The position numbers and the translations under genes are program-made. From Agrobacterium tumefaciens (GTDB lineage Bacteria > Pseudomonadota > Alphaproteobacteria > Rhizobiales > Rhizobiaceae), in the NCBI RefSeq assembly GCF_013318015.2, contig NZ_CP115842.1, positions 558,001 to 622,000 of the forward strand: 64,000 bases of DNA, read 5' to 3'. Each line of letters starts with the position of its first letter. The first letter of the stretch is position 1. Below the pieces are notes generated by a model. That model was given only the letters and a program-made list of their open reading frames with translations, was not told the DNA's origin and made no database searches. Shown in pieces: positions 28,806 to 37,064 of this stretch.

Positions 28806-29158
28806 GGCCGGTATTCCGCCCAGGTCTTGGCGGTTTCGCTCACTCGCACGGCGCTGGTTTCCGGCAGGCTCGTCTTGCACCAATCGTAAAAGTGCTTCGC
28901 CAGACATTCCGCGGTGACCCGGTCATGGCCGAGAACGTCGTTCAGGTGGCGATGATCGAAATGATCGTCGATGTAGCGCTTAAGCGGCGCGAGTTCGTGG
29001 TAATCACGCACGAAACCGTGCTCGTTCAGCTCTTCGCCTGATAGTTCGACCTCAACGATGTAATTATGCCCGTGCAGGCGGGCGCACTGATGGTCGGCGG
29101 GCAGGCTTTTCAGCTGGTGAGAGGCGGAGAAATGGAACTCCTTGGTGATGCGAAACAT
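28802..29158 (-). CDS. queD: 6-carboxy-5,6,7,8-tetrahydropterin synthase
   Basis: 118 residues from the ATG at 29158, which forms a TGATG with the queC stop; a TTG immediately before it is less likely. Converts dihydroneopterin triphosphate to 6-carboxytetrahydropterin, the second step of preQ0 synthesis. Zinc ligands are visible in FHFSASHQL near 9 and LHGHNY near 29, with the catalytic cysteine in CARLHGH and the downstream FDHRHLNDV near 66. Length is standard. Overlaps on both sides show tight translational coupling in queCDE. Confidence 0.95.
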   Translation of the reverse strand: MFRITKEFHFSASHQLKSLPADHQCARLHGHNYIVEVELSGEELNEHGFVRDYHELAPLKRYIDDHFDHRHLNDVLGHDRVTAECLAKHFYDWCKTSLPETSAVRVSETAKTWAEYRP

Positions 29159-29868
29159 CAACGCACCTCCTGTGCCGCATAAGCATGGGTGGCCGCCACC
29201 CAGAAATCCGGGTCCTCATAGTCCGTCGGGTCGGTAACACCTGCCAGATGGAAGGCCTCGCGCCGCTCCACGCAGGTGCCGCAACGGCCACAATGGCGAG
29301 AGCCGCCCTTGTAACAGGACCAGGTTTCGCCAAATGGGGTCCCGTATTTGACCGCGTCAGTCACAATCGCCGCTTTGGAGACGGTGACATAGGGCGCAAA
29401 CAAGGTGACGTCTGCGTAGCCTTCCAGCGCATGCGCCTGCATGGCATTAAAGCTGTCGATGAAGCCCGGCCGGCAATCGGGATAGATGAAATGGTCGCCG
29501 CCATGCACGGCGATCGCCACCGCATCCGCCTGCTGGGCGGCGGCAAGGCCGAAGGCTATGGTCAGCATGATGGCGTTGCGGTTCGGGACAACCGTGGAGC
29601 GCATTGTCTCTTCCGCATAATGTCCGTCCGGCACTTCGATATCGTCCGTCAGCGCGGAACCGGTGAGGTGCGCGCCGATGGTTGTGATGTCGATGACATG
29701 ATGCGGCACGCCGAGACGTTTTGCGCAGTCGGCTGCGAAATCCAGCTCCTTCTTGTGGCGCTGGCCGTAATCGAAGGAGACAAGAGCGAGAAGTTCATGT
29801 TCCGCCGCGATTTTGTGCGCAAGCGAAACGGAGTCCAATCCGCCGGAGCAGATGACGATGGTTTTCAT
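29158..29868 (-). CDS. queC: 7-cyano-7-deazaguanine synthase
   Basis: A 236-residue ATP-dependent enzyme that converts 7-carboxy-7-deazaguanine to preQ0. The PP-loop SGGLDSVS lies at about 8-15. TVVPNRNAIM is near 91, and the C-terminal zinc site is CYKGGSRHCGRCGTC near 191-205. First gene of queCDE. Its ribosome-binding site lies inside the tail of a preQ1-I type riboswitch, so expression of all three coupled genes should fall when preQ1 is plentiful. Confidence 0.96.
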   Translation of the reverse strand: MKTIVICSGGLDSVSLAHKIAAEHELLALVSFDYGQRHKKELDFAADCAKRLGVPHHVIDITTIGAHLTGSALTDDIEVPDGHYAEETMRSTVVPNRNAIMLTIAFGLAAAQQADAVAIAVHGGDHFIYPDCRPGFIDSFNAMQAHALEGYADVTLFAPYVTVSKAAIVTDAVKYGTPFGETWSCYKGGSRHCGRCGTCVERREAFHLAGVTDPTDYEDPDFWVAATHAYAAQEVR

Positions 29869-29877
29869 ACGTTGGGA

Positions 29878-29911
29878 TCCCTTGTTTTGACCGGGTGGGC
29901 TGCGACCGGAT
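29878..29911 (-). promoter_or_regulatory. preQ1-I riboswitch upstream of queC
   Basis: On the minus strand, P1 is CCGG (29909-29906) pairing with CCGG (29894-29891). Loop 1 is TCGCAG (29905-29900), followed by CCCACC, and the A-rich tail is CAAAACAAGGG (29889-29879). The blocks GGTCGCAG, ACCC and AAAACAAGG match the preQ1-I aptamer pattern, closest to the well-studied Thermoanaerobacter tengcongensis example. The AAGGGA of the tail is also the only good Shine-Dalgarno for queC, 9 nt before its ATG. Ligand binding would pair the GG with loop CC and hide the site. P1 is only 4 bp, shorter than usual. Confidence 0.85.
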
Positions 29912-30093
29912 TACGGGGGCGGCTTTAAACCAAAGCGAAGCGATTGTGAAGGGCTTTGCGGAAATAGCGGAAATTCCGCGCAATCCACGAAATTGCCCCG
30001 CCGCAGCAACAAGACGAAACAATCGCGACATAAGCGGGAAACCGGCTTGATCTAGAACGGACTGAACGTTGCAGTTCTTGAAGGGTGTTGCCG

Positions 30094-30231
30094 ATGGCGG
30101 CCGGTTCTATGTTCCTCTTTTCGCTAAGCGATCTCAGCTCCATCGGCTCCGGCATTTTGATGGCGTTGGCAGGCACGCTTTATGTCACCCTTACCGTTCG
30201 TGGGCTGATGGCCACCGTGCGTCATGGATAA
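30094..30231 (+). CDS. Tiny single-span membrane protein
   Basis: 45 residues from the ATG at 30094, with GAAGGG 8-9 nt upstream. One clear hydrophobic span (IGSGILMALAGTLYVTLTV, about 17-35) is followed by RGLMATVRHG. Its TAA stop lies inside the first codons of the next small ORF (ATGGATAA), a coupling arrangement that supports both being real. No family recognised. Confidence 0.5.
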   Translation: MAAGSMFLFSLSDLSSIGSGILMALAGTLYVTLTVRGLMATVRHG

Positions 30232-30394
30232 GGCACTCGGCAACAGACGCCCAGGGCTCAGGCGCAATCTTGCAGTCTTACTTTTCATAGCCTCCGCGAC
30301 GCTCGTCGCCACGATAGGGATCGCCCCGTTCGTCTTCCTGATCTGGATGGTCACGACCGTCGCACGCTGGCTTGGTTTTTTCATCGGCTTTTGA
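30224..30394 (+). CDS. Tiny two-span membrane protein overlapping the previous gene
   Basis: 56 residues from the ATG at 30224, overlapping the preceding small ORF by 8 nt. A basic N-terminus (MDKALGNRRPGLRRN) is followed by hydrophobic segments at about 16-30 and 33-56, ending GFFIGF. A strong intrinsic terminator follows 37 nt later. Function unknown; terminator placement and overlap are the main support. Confidence 0.5.
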   Translation: MDKALGNRRPGLRRNLAVLLFIASATLVATIGIAPFVFLIWMVTTVARWLGFFIGF

Positions 30395-30430
30395 GACACG
30401 AAGCTCGCCCATGATGCGGCGGAGCGGAAG

Positions 30431-30468
30431 GAGCCCGGCAAAACGGCAGTGCGCCGGGCTCTTTTTTT
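30431..30468 (+). terminator. Intrinsic terminator after the tiny membrane-protein pair
   Basis: GAGCCCGGC (30431-30439) pairs with GCCGGGCTC (30453-30461), followed by seven T. It points rightward, so it ends a plus-strand transcript that can only come from the small ORFs at 30094-30394. Confidence 0.88.
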
Positions 30469-30481
30469 CGATAAACCGGGC

Positions 30482-31615
30482 TTAGCGCAGCAGCGCCTGC
30501 GCCTCCTCGATGCCGAGTGCTGCCGGCTGCGTGCAGGTTGTGGTCATCTCGATGAAGCGGCCTTCTTCCCCGGATTTGAGGATGGAGGTCATCACGTCGA
30601 TACCGTGCAGGGAGCGATCCAGCGAGCAGCGGGCATCGCGGCCTTCAAGGATAGCAATCGCCATATCGGCCAGGCCTGCCGTGCGATAATTGGCGCGCGG
30701 GCCATTCGGGCTTTCCTGGTTGGCAATGCCGAAGGGATGCGCCCAGTCTTCCAGCGGCTGGATATTTTTGTCGCGTCCGCTCGCCTCCACCACACCGCCG
30801 AAGAAGTTGGGGTCCGGCACGTATATCGATCCTTCCGTACCGTAAAGTTCCATATTGGCGTGGCGATGCGACCACACATCCCAGCTGGCCGAAAGTGTGA
30901 TCGTTGCTCCGTTCACGAATTCCAGAAGCGCATGGATGTTGGTTGGCGTTTCTACCGGGATGATCTCGCCGTTCAGCGGCTGGCTGGTCACCGTTCGGGT
31001 GGGGTTGGCCATTGATGTCAGTGCGCCAACGCGCTTGACCGGGCCGATGAGGTTGATGAGGTTCGCCACATAATAGGGGCCAAGATCGAGGATCGGCCCG
31101 CCCCCCTTCAGGAAGAAGAAGCCCGGATTGGGGTGCCACATCTCCATGCCGGGGCTCATCACATGGCAGGTGCCGGAGGTGATGCGCCCGACCTTGCCCT
31201 CGTCGATATATTGCCGGGCAAGCTGATGCGCGCCGCCAAGGAAAGTATCAGGCGCGCAGCCAACGAAAAGGTTCTTCTCGCGGGCGATGCGCCGCAACTC
31301 CTCGCCTTCCTCCAGCGAAAGCACCAGCGGCTTTTCCGAATAGACGTGTTTACCCGCCTCGAGTGCCGCTTTCGACACGAGAAAATGCGCGGCGGGAATA
31401 GTGAGGTTCACCACCACGTCGATGTCCTTGTTGGCGAGGAGTTCCTCGATCGACTGCGCCGTGACGCCAAATTCTTCTGCCCTCAGTTCCGCCGCATTGC
31501 GGTTAAGGTCGGCGCAGGCCAGCACCTTGATGCCCTTGAAGAGCGGTGCCAGCGAAAAGTAAGCAGACGAGATGTTGCCGCACCCGATGATGCCGACGCC
31601 CAGTTCCCTTTGCAT
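30482..31615 (-). CDS. Gfo/Idh/MocA-family sugar dehydrogenase
   Basis: A 377-residue NAD(P)-dependent oxidoreductase. Seen: IIGCGNISSAYF Rossmann motif at about 9-20, DVVVNLTIPAAH near 70, EKPLVLS near 95, and the C-terminal substrate domain with GGPILDLGPYYVANLINLIG near 171. ATG at 31615 after GGAG. Last gene of a six-gene operon with a TIM-barrel epimerase and a CUT1 ABC importer. The pairing resembles E. coli ycjS/ycjR, where glucosides are oxidised at C3 and then epimerised, so a 3-keto-glycoside pathway is a reasonable inference. The substrate is unknown. Confidence 0.88.
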   Translation of the reverse strand: MQRELGVGIIGCGNISSAYFSLAPLFKGIKVLACADLNRNAAELRAEEFGVTAQSIEELLANKDIDVVVNLTIPAAHFLVSKAALEAGKHVYSEKPLVLSLEEGEELRRIAREKNLFVGCAPDTFLGGAHQLARQYIDEGKVGRITSGTCHVMSPGMEMWHPNPGFFFLKGGGPILDLGPYYVANLINLIGPVKRVGALTSMANPTRTVTSQPLNGEIIPVETPTNIHALLEFVNGATITLSASWDVWSHRHANMELYGTEGSIYVPDPNFFGGVVEASGRDKNIQPLEDWAHPFGIANQESPNGPRANYRTAGLADMAIAILEGRDARCSLDRSLHGIDVMTSILKSGEEGRFIEMTTTCTQPAALGIEEAQALLR

Positions 31616-31636
31616 GATGAAACTCCGGATTGATGC

Positions 31637-32401
31637 TCAATAGGTTTTGAAAGATGCGATGGAGCGAGTGATCAGCCGATCGATATCCTTGGGATTGTCG
31701 TGTTCGACCACGAAATGTTTCGTGGCGGATTTTGCCCTCAGTGCTGCCACGAGGGCCTTCCAGTCCACCGTGCCGTGGCCGACATCCGCCCAGCCGTCCT
31801 CATCCGTATTTTCGCCTGATGGTGCGATGTCCTTCACGTGCACGGCGGTGATGCGCTCGCCGTAGCTTTCGATCCAGGCGAGCGGATCGGCATTGCCTCT
31901 GATAATCCAGGCGATATCCGCCTCCCATTTCAGGTCCGGTCCGCCGGCAAAAATCTGCTCCTGCGGGGTGGAGCCGTCCGGGAGCACCTTGAACTCGAAA
32001 TCGTGGTTGTGCCAGCCGAAGGTCAGCCCGGCATCCACGAATGGTTTACCCGCTTCCTGCAGGCGCTTGCCGAAGGTGAACCAACCAGCCGCGTCCGCCG
32101 GGCGCTGGTCGGGCATCAGGTAAGGGCAATAAATCGCTTCCGCGCCCAGAACCTTGGCGATGTTCAGAGCCTTTTTCGGATCACCCTCGAGAAGGTCAAG
32201 GCCGAAATGGCCGGTCGGCATGGCAAGACCATTGGCATCGAGTTCGGAGCGCAGGCTGTTCAACCCAGCGTCATCAAGCGAGGCGTACATGGCGCCGTAA
32301 CCTTCGACCTGTTTGTAACCAGCCGCCGAAAGCTTCTTCAAAATATTGGAAAACGGTTGGAAATTGCGGGCGCTGTAAAGCTGGAAACCGAGTTCTGTCA
32401 T
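31637..32401 (-). CDS. TIM-barrel sugar isomerase/epimerase (xylose isomerase-like)
   Basis: 254 residues from the ATG at 32401, with GGAG 7 nt upstream; the frame stays open by four more codons. AP endonuclease 2-like barrel. Visible metal-site segments are FGWHNHDFEF near 129, DIAWIIRGNADPLAWI near 162, HVKDIAPSGE near 189 and HFVVEHDNPKD near 231. The YcjR/IolE-type family epimerises or isomerises (keto)sugars. It lies 21 nt before the dehydrogenase gene and shares its transcript. Confidence 0.87.
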   Translation of the reverse strand: MTELGFQLYSARNFQPFSNILKKLSAAGYKQVEGYGAMYASLDDAGLNSLRSELDANGLAMPTGHFGLDLLEGDPKKALNIAKVLGAEAIYCPYLMPDQRPADAAGWFTFGKRLQEAGKPFVDAGLTFGWHNHDFEFKVLPDGSTPQEQIFAGGPDLKWEADIAWIIRGNADPLAWIESYGERITAVHVKDIAPSGENTDEDGWADVGHGTVDWKALVAALRAKSATKHFVVEHDNPKDIDRLITRSIASFKTY

Positions 32402-32461
32402 TATCTCCTCCATAGAGATGTGGGTGCTTGGGATGGTGTTGGGGGTAAAACGGGGCCCTTC

Positions 32462-33559
32462 CTAAAGCCGCTCTTCGCTCTGTGCGTCGAACAGCGAGGC
32501 CATGGTGAGGTCTAGGCCGAGGCGAACCCGGGTGCCCGGCGCAAACCGCCTGTGGCCGCCAACGCGCACTGACAAGGTATGACCGGCATGTTTGAGCCAG
32601 ATCAGATTGTCGGCGCCCATCGGCTCCTCGATGTCAACGATCGCCTCATGCACCTCGCCGCTGACGATGTCGGCATCGACGCGCACATGTTCGGGACGCA
32701 CACCGAGAACCACGGCACGACCGGCTACAAGCGGCGCCTCCGGCTGATAACCATCCAGTGAGAAGGTGACGCCGTTGGTGGTGAAGACCACCTTGCCGTC
32801 CTTCTCGATCAATTCGCCACGCAGGAAATTCATCGAGGGCGAACCGATGAAGCCCGCGACGAAGAGGTTCCTTGGCTTGTTGTAGATGGTGACGGGATCG
32901 GCCAGCTGCTGGATGACGCCGCTTTTCATGATGGCGATACGATCAGCCAGCGTCAGCGCCTCGATCTGATCGTGTGTCACGTAGATCATGGTGTTTTTCA
33001 GCGCCTGGTGCAGCCGTTTGATCTCGACGCGCAGTTCCGAGCGCAGCTTGGCATCGAGGTTGGAAAGCGGTTCATCGAACAGGAACACATCCACATCGCG
33101 CACCAGCGCCCGGCCGATCGCCACGCGCTGGCGCTGGCCGCCGGAAAGCTCGGCGGGCTTGCGCTTCAGGAGTGGTTCGATCTGCAATATGCCCGCCGCC
33201 CTTTTGACGCGCCGGTCGATTTCCTCTTTCGGAACCTTGGCCACCTGAAGGCCGAAGGAGAGGTTCTTCTCCACCGTCATCTGCGGATAAAGCGCATAGG
33301 ACTGGAACACCATGCCGATGCCACGATCCTTCGGCTCCTCCCAGGTAACGTTGCGGTCCTTGATGAAGATTTGCCCGTCGGTTGGCTCCAGAAGGCCCGC
33401 AATGCAATTGAGAAGTGTCGACTTGCCGCAGCCGGAAGAGCCGAGCAGCACGAGGAACTCGCCGTCGTAAATATCGAGATTGAGGTCTTTCAGGACAGTA
33501 ACGGCACCGAAGGACAGGGAAAGATCGCGAATGGAAACGCTTTTGTTCATATAACTCAA
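32462..33559 (-). CDS. Carbohydrate ABC transporter ATP-binding protein (CUT1, UgpC/MsmK type)
   Basis: 365 residues; its start overlaps the upstream permease stop by 4 nt. An ATG nine nucleotides downstream (MNKSVSIRDL) is an alternative. Walker [12 protein letters not shown] near 39, signature [14 protein letters not shown] near 137, Walker [14 protein letters not shown] near 158, C-terminal TOBE region from about 245. Energises the importer encoded just upstream. Confidence 0.93.
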   Translation of the reverse strand: MSYMNKSVSIRDLSLSFGAVTVLKDLNLDIYDGEFLVLLGSSGCGKSTLLNCIAGLLEPTDGQIFIKDRNVTWEEPKDRGIGMVFQSYALYPQMTVEKNLSFGLQVAKVPKEEIDRRVKRAAGILQIEPLLKRKPAELSGGQRQRVAIGRALVRDVDVFLFDEPLSNLDAKLRSELRVEIKRLHQALKNTMIYVTHDQIEALTLADRIAIMKSGVIQQLADPVTIYNKPRNLFVAGFIGSPSMNFLRGELIEKDGKVVFTTNGVTFSLDGYQPEAPLVAGRAVVLGVRPEHVRVDADIVSGEVHEAIVDIEEPMGADNLIWLKHAGHTLSVRVGGHRRFAPGTRVRLGLDLTMASLFDAQSEERL

Positions 33560-34497
33560 CCTTTTACTGCGCCTGCGGCGATGCCACGGACGAAAAGCCT
33601 GCCGGAAACGAAATAAACGATCAAAGGCACGGCCCCGGTGAGAAGGGTTGCGGCCATGTTGACGTTGTATTCCTTCACGCCCTGCACGGAGTTGACGATA
33701 TTATTGAGCTGCACTGTCATCGGGTAATATTCCGGCCGCGTGAACACGACGCCGAACAGGAAGTCGTTCCAGATGCCGGTGACCTGCAGGATCATCGCCA
33801 CGACGAAGATCGGCAGCGACATGGGCAGCATGATGCGAAAATAGATCTGCCAGAAATTGGCGCCATCAATACGTGCCGCCTTGAACAGTTCCTCCGGCAG
33901 CGACGCGAAATAGTTGCGGAAGAGCAGCGTCAGGATCGGCATGCCAAAAATCGTGTGCACGATCACGAGGCCGGTCAGCGTGCCATAAATGCCCAATTCG
34001 CGCAGCACGATGACGATCGGGTAGATCATTACCTGATAGGGGATGAAGGCGCCGATGATGAGGATCGAGAAGAACAGTTCCGAACCCTTGAACTTCCAGT
34101 TCGCGATGGCGTAACCGCTGACGGAAGCCACGATGATCGAGATGACGACCGACGGTATGAGGATGCGTACCGAGTTCCAGAAGCCGCGTGAAAGCCCGTC
34201 GCAGTTCAGCCCGGTGCAGGCATTCGCCCAGGCTTTCACCCAGGGTTCGAAGGTGATTTCCACCGGTGGCGCGAAAATGTTGCCGAGCCGTATTTCCGGC
34301 ATGCCCTTCAGAGAGGTGACGACCATCACGTAAAGCGGCAGCAGGTAATAGGCGGCAGCGACAAACAGCGTGCCATAGAGAATGATGTTGCGGCGGGAAA
34401 ACGTTTTTTTCGGCTTCTTGCCGCGGGGACCGGAAAGGTCCGTGGCAACCGCATCGGTTGCGGCGGCGACCGTGTTCAATGTGCTGATATTAGCCAC
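33556..34497 (-). CDS. Carbohydrate ABC transporter permease (MalG type)
   Basis: 313 residues. A polar N-terminus of about 35 residues is followed by six membrane segments. The coupling loop reads LFKAARIDGANFWQIYFRIMLPM near 200-222, with VTGIWNDFLFGVVFT near 239. Overlaps the upstream permease by 8 nt and the downstream ATPase gene by 4 nt, so all three are translated together. Confidence 0.92.
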   Translation of the reverse strand: MANISTLNTVAAATDAVATDLSGPRGKKPKKTFSRRNIILYGTLFVAAAYYLLPLYVMVVTSLKGMPEIRLGNIFAPPVEITFEPWVKAWANACTGLNCDGLSRGFWNSVRILIPSVVISIIVASVSGYAIANWKFKGSELFFSILIIGAFIPYQVMIYPIVIVLRELGIYGTLTGLVIVHTIFGMPILTLLFRNYFASLPEELFKAARIDGANFWQIYFRIMLPMSLPIFVVAMILQVTGIWNDFLFGVVFTRPEYYPMTVQLNNIVNSVQGVKEYNVNMAATLLTGAVPLIVYFVSGRLFVRGIAAGAVKG

Positions 34498-35392
34498 GCT
34501 TCTTGCCTCCGAATTCGAGGTACGCCCATGGAATGACGATAATGGCGACGGTTAGAAGCATCATGGTGGAGGCGGCAAAGCCCTGCCCCAGATTCTGCGC
34601 CTGGAACATGTAGTCATAGACATATTTCGCCGGCACTTCGGATGCGATGCCCGGTCCGCCACTGGTCTGCGCCACCACCAGATCGTACACCTTGACGATG
34701 CCGCTCGCGATAATGACGAGCGTGGTGATGAAGACCGGCCGCATCATGGGAATGATGATGAGGATATAGGTCTTCCACATCGGAATGCCGTCGACGCGCG
34801 TCGCCTTCCAGATATCCTCGTCTATGCCGCGAAGACCGGCCAGCATCAGGCACATGACGAGCCCCGTGCCCTGCCAGAGCGCCGCGATCAGGATGCCGTA
34901 GATAACGATCTCGGAATTATAAAGCGGGTCGAAGGTGAAGCTTTCCCACCCCATCGAGCGGACCACGGACTGAATGCCGAATTCCGGGTTCAACAGCCAT
35001 TGCCAGACAAGGCCGGTTACGATGAACGACAGAGCAAAGGGATAAAGGAAGATGGTGCGGAAGGTGTTCTCGAAACGGATCTTCTGATCCATCAGCGCCG
35101 CCAGCACGAAGCCGATCACCAGACTGAAGATCAGTGACAGAATGCCGTAGATCGCCAGATTCTGGATGGAAATGATCCAGCGCGGCGCGGCCCACAACCG
35201 CTCATACTGGTCGAAACCGATGAAGCTTGCACGTGGCAGAAGCTTGGAATTGGTGAATGAATAAATCACCGTCCAGACCGTTCCGCCGAGAAAAATCACG
35301 ACGGCGGTCAATATCATGGGAATGGAAGCAATCTTAGAATTGAGATTGCGGAAAAGCTGGTTGGGGCGGCCGGAGCGCGCTAGACCCGCCAT
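34490..35392 (-). CDS. Carbohydrate ABC transporter permease (MalF type)
   Basis: 300 residues from the ATG at 35392, which follows AGGAGGG. The frame is open upstream into the hairpin-containing spacer. Six membrane segments. The coupling loop reads IWKATRVDGIPMWKTYILIIIPMM near 195-218. First permease after the binding-protein gene. Confidence 0.92.
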   Translation of the reverse strand: MAGLARSGRPNQLFRNLNSKIASIPMILTAVVIFLGGTVWTVIYSFTNSKLLPRASFIGFDQYERLWAAPRWIISIQNLAIYGILSLIFSLVIGFVLAALMDQKIRFENTFRTIFLYPFALSFIVTGLVWQWLLNPEFGIQSVVRSMGWESFTFDPLYNSEIVIYGILIAALWQGTGLVMCLMLAGLRGIDEDIWKATRVDGIPMWKTYILIIIPMMRPVFITTLVIIASGIVKVYDLVVAQTSGGPGIASEVPAKYVYDYMFQAQNLGQGFAASTMMLLTVAIIVIPWAYLEFGGKKRG

Positions 35393-35427
35393 GGATGACC
35401 CTCCTGTAACGTTGCCGTTGATAGCCA

Positions 35428-35450
35428 GGCAAGGTCTCAAAGACCTTGCC
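35428..35450 (-). other. Hairpin between binding-protein and permease genes
   Basis: GGCAAGGTCT (35428-35437) and AGACCTTGCC (35441-35450) form a perfect 10-bp stem with a CAA loop. It lies about 85 nt after the binding-protein stop and before the permease ribosome-binding site. Likely an mRNA stabiliser or partial terminator. Confidence 0.6.
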
Positions 35451-35493
35451 CCAATCCTCCGGGCTTGCGCGTTTACGCATCCCGCAGGGAGCT

Positions 35494-35520
35494 TGCGGCG
35501 GATGGATGCCACCCGCCGCA
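35494..35520 (-). other. Second hairpin directly after the binding-protein gene
   Basis: TGCGGCGG (35494-35501) pairs with CCGCCGCA (35513-35520), 13 nt past the binding-protein stop on the minus strand. Together with the hairpin at 35428-35450 it would shield the 3' end of the binding-protein mRNA. Confidence 0.55.
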
Positions 35521-35533
35521 CAAGAGGTTGCGG

Positions 35534-36766
35534 TTAGTCAGCGGAACCGATGATGCCGGCGAAGCGCTTCTGTGCATCTTCTGCAGTCATCGCGCTGGCA
35601 AAAAACTCTGCCATCAGGTCTTCTTTCTGCTTCTGCGTATCAGCAGAAATCAGCTGGTCTGTGCTGGTCAGCGCATTGCCCTTGGCCAGAATTTCCAGAC
35701 CCTTCTTCATGCAGTCATTGGCCGCATTGAGGTCGACGTCGCCACGAATCGGCAGCGAGCCTTTCTTAAGGTTGAAAGCCACCTGCGTTTTAGGATCGAC
35801 GATGGTTGCGGCCAGAACGTCCTGCGCCTTGGATTTTGCTTCATCCTTCAGCAGCGGGAAATAAAAGGCGTCGCCGCCGGTGGTGAGATAGTCGTTAAGG
35901 CCGAGACCCGGCAGGCAAGTGTAGTCGGTACCCGCCTTCTGGTTGGCAAGCTGGAACTCGCCCTGCGCCCAGTCACCCATGATCTGGCCGCCGGCCTTGC
36001 CTGTTATGACCATGTTGGTGGCCTGGTTCCAGTCCTGAACATTGGTGCCCTTGGCCATGTCGCGCGCCTCGACGGCGGCCGCAAAAATCTTGGCCATGTC
36101 GGGACCGGCCGCTGCTTCGGCATCCTTGTCGCCATAGACCTTCTGATAAAGATCCTTGCCGCCGATCGAAAGCGTCAACGTGTCGAACAGGCCATTGGCC
36201 TGCCATGCCTGACCGCCGAGCGCGAGCGGCTGGATGCCGGCTTTTTTCAGTGCCGGTGCTGCGGCAGCAAATTCAGTCCAGTTCTTGGGAACTTCGACGC
36301 CCGCTTTCTTGAACGCTTCGTTGGAAAGCCACAGCCATTGCCAGGAATGGATGTTGACCGGCGCGCAATAGATCTTGCCGTCGATGGTGCAACTGTCGAG
36401 CAGGCTTGCCGGCTTTATGACGTCTTTCCACTTGCCCTTTTCGGCAACATCGGTCAGGTCGCGCATCAGGCCGGCCTGCACCAGCTCTTCCGCCTGTCTG
36501 CCATGGTTGAACTGGGTGGCACCCATCGGGTCGCCGCCGGTGATACGGCTGATCATGATCGGCCGGGCGGTGCCGCCCGAACCGGCAATAGCGCCGTCCA
36601 CCCACTTGTTGCCGGTGGCATCAAAAGCCTTGGCAAGTTCGGCAACGGCAGCGGCTTCACCGCCCGATGTCCACCAATGGGTAACTTCAAGATCGGTAGC
36701 CCCAGCGACACCCGCCGGAATCATAACACTGGCCAAAAAGGCCGCAGAAATAAAGCGCATTCGCAT
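35534..36766 (-). CDS. Carbohydrate ABC transporter substrate-binding protein
   Basis: A 410-residue periplasmic protein. The signal peptide (about 1-23) ends near GVAGA. Mature start ATDLEVTHWWTSGGEAAAV is typical of glucose/glycoside-binding family 1 proteins. Other blocks: WQWLWLSNEAFKKAG near 127 and GGQIMGDWAQGEF near 245. Cysteines at about 112, 117, 270 and 346 may form disulfides, as in known glucose-binding proteins of this group. First gene of the operon that ends with the Gfo/Idh/MocA dehydrogenase. The ligand is probably a hexose or glycoside; uncertain. Confidence 0.9.
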   Translation of the reverse strand: MRMRFISAAFLASVMIPAGVAGATDLEVTHWWTSGGEAAAVAELAKAFDATGNKWVDGAIAGSGGTARPIMISRITGGDPMGATQFNHGRQAEELVQAGLMRDLTDVAEKGKWKDVIKPASLLDSCTIDGKIYCAPVNIHSWQWLWLSNEAFKKAGVEVPKNWTEFAAAAPALKKAGIQPLALGGQAWQANGLFDTLTLSIGGKDLYQKVYGDKDAEAAAGPDMAKIFAAAVEARDMAKGTNVQDWNQATNMVITGKAGGQIMGDWAQGEFQLANQKAGTDYTCLPGLGLNDYLTTGGDAFYFPLLKDEAKSKAQDVLAATIVDPKTQVAFNLKKGSLPIRGDVDLNAANDCMKKGLEILAKGNALTSTDQLISADTQKQKEDLMAEFFASAMTAEDAQKRFAGIIGSAD

Positions 36767-36781
36767 GAGTCTCCTCCCTCA

Positions 36782-36795
36782 CTGAAACGTTGCAG
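36782..36795. promoter_or_regulatory. Candidate operator upstream of the second sugar-uptake operon
   Basis: CTGAAACGTTGCAG is a near-palindrome (one mismatched pair) centred on AACGTT, 16 nt upstream of the binding-protein start. It resembles LacI-family sites in form. No regulator gene is adjacent. The rest of the 298-nt spacer 36767-37064 shows no other signal I can support. Confidence 0.35.
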
Positions 36796-37064
36796 TTGGA
36801 ACGTAAGCGAAGATTTTTGATTAGGCAACCGCCTAAAAAATGAATCTCGCCGCGCTGTTTCGAGCCGATACAAACGTGCCGAACGGCTAGATTTTGTTGA
36901 GAAAGAAGATTGGGAAATTGGAAGGATGCCGAATGGCACGACAAAGACTGCGCAGCGGTAATCTGCAGGCAACGTAGTATCTTCATAGTCTTCCGACTTT
37001 GGCGTCGGTTCCTGCGCACAGAGTGCCAAGCCCGCATGGACGGGCAAACATAAGGTGAGCGATC

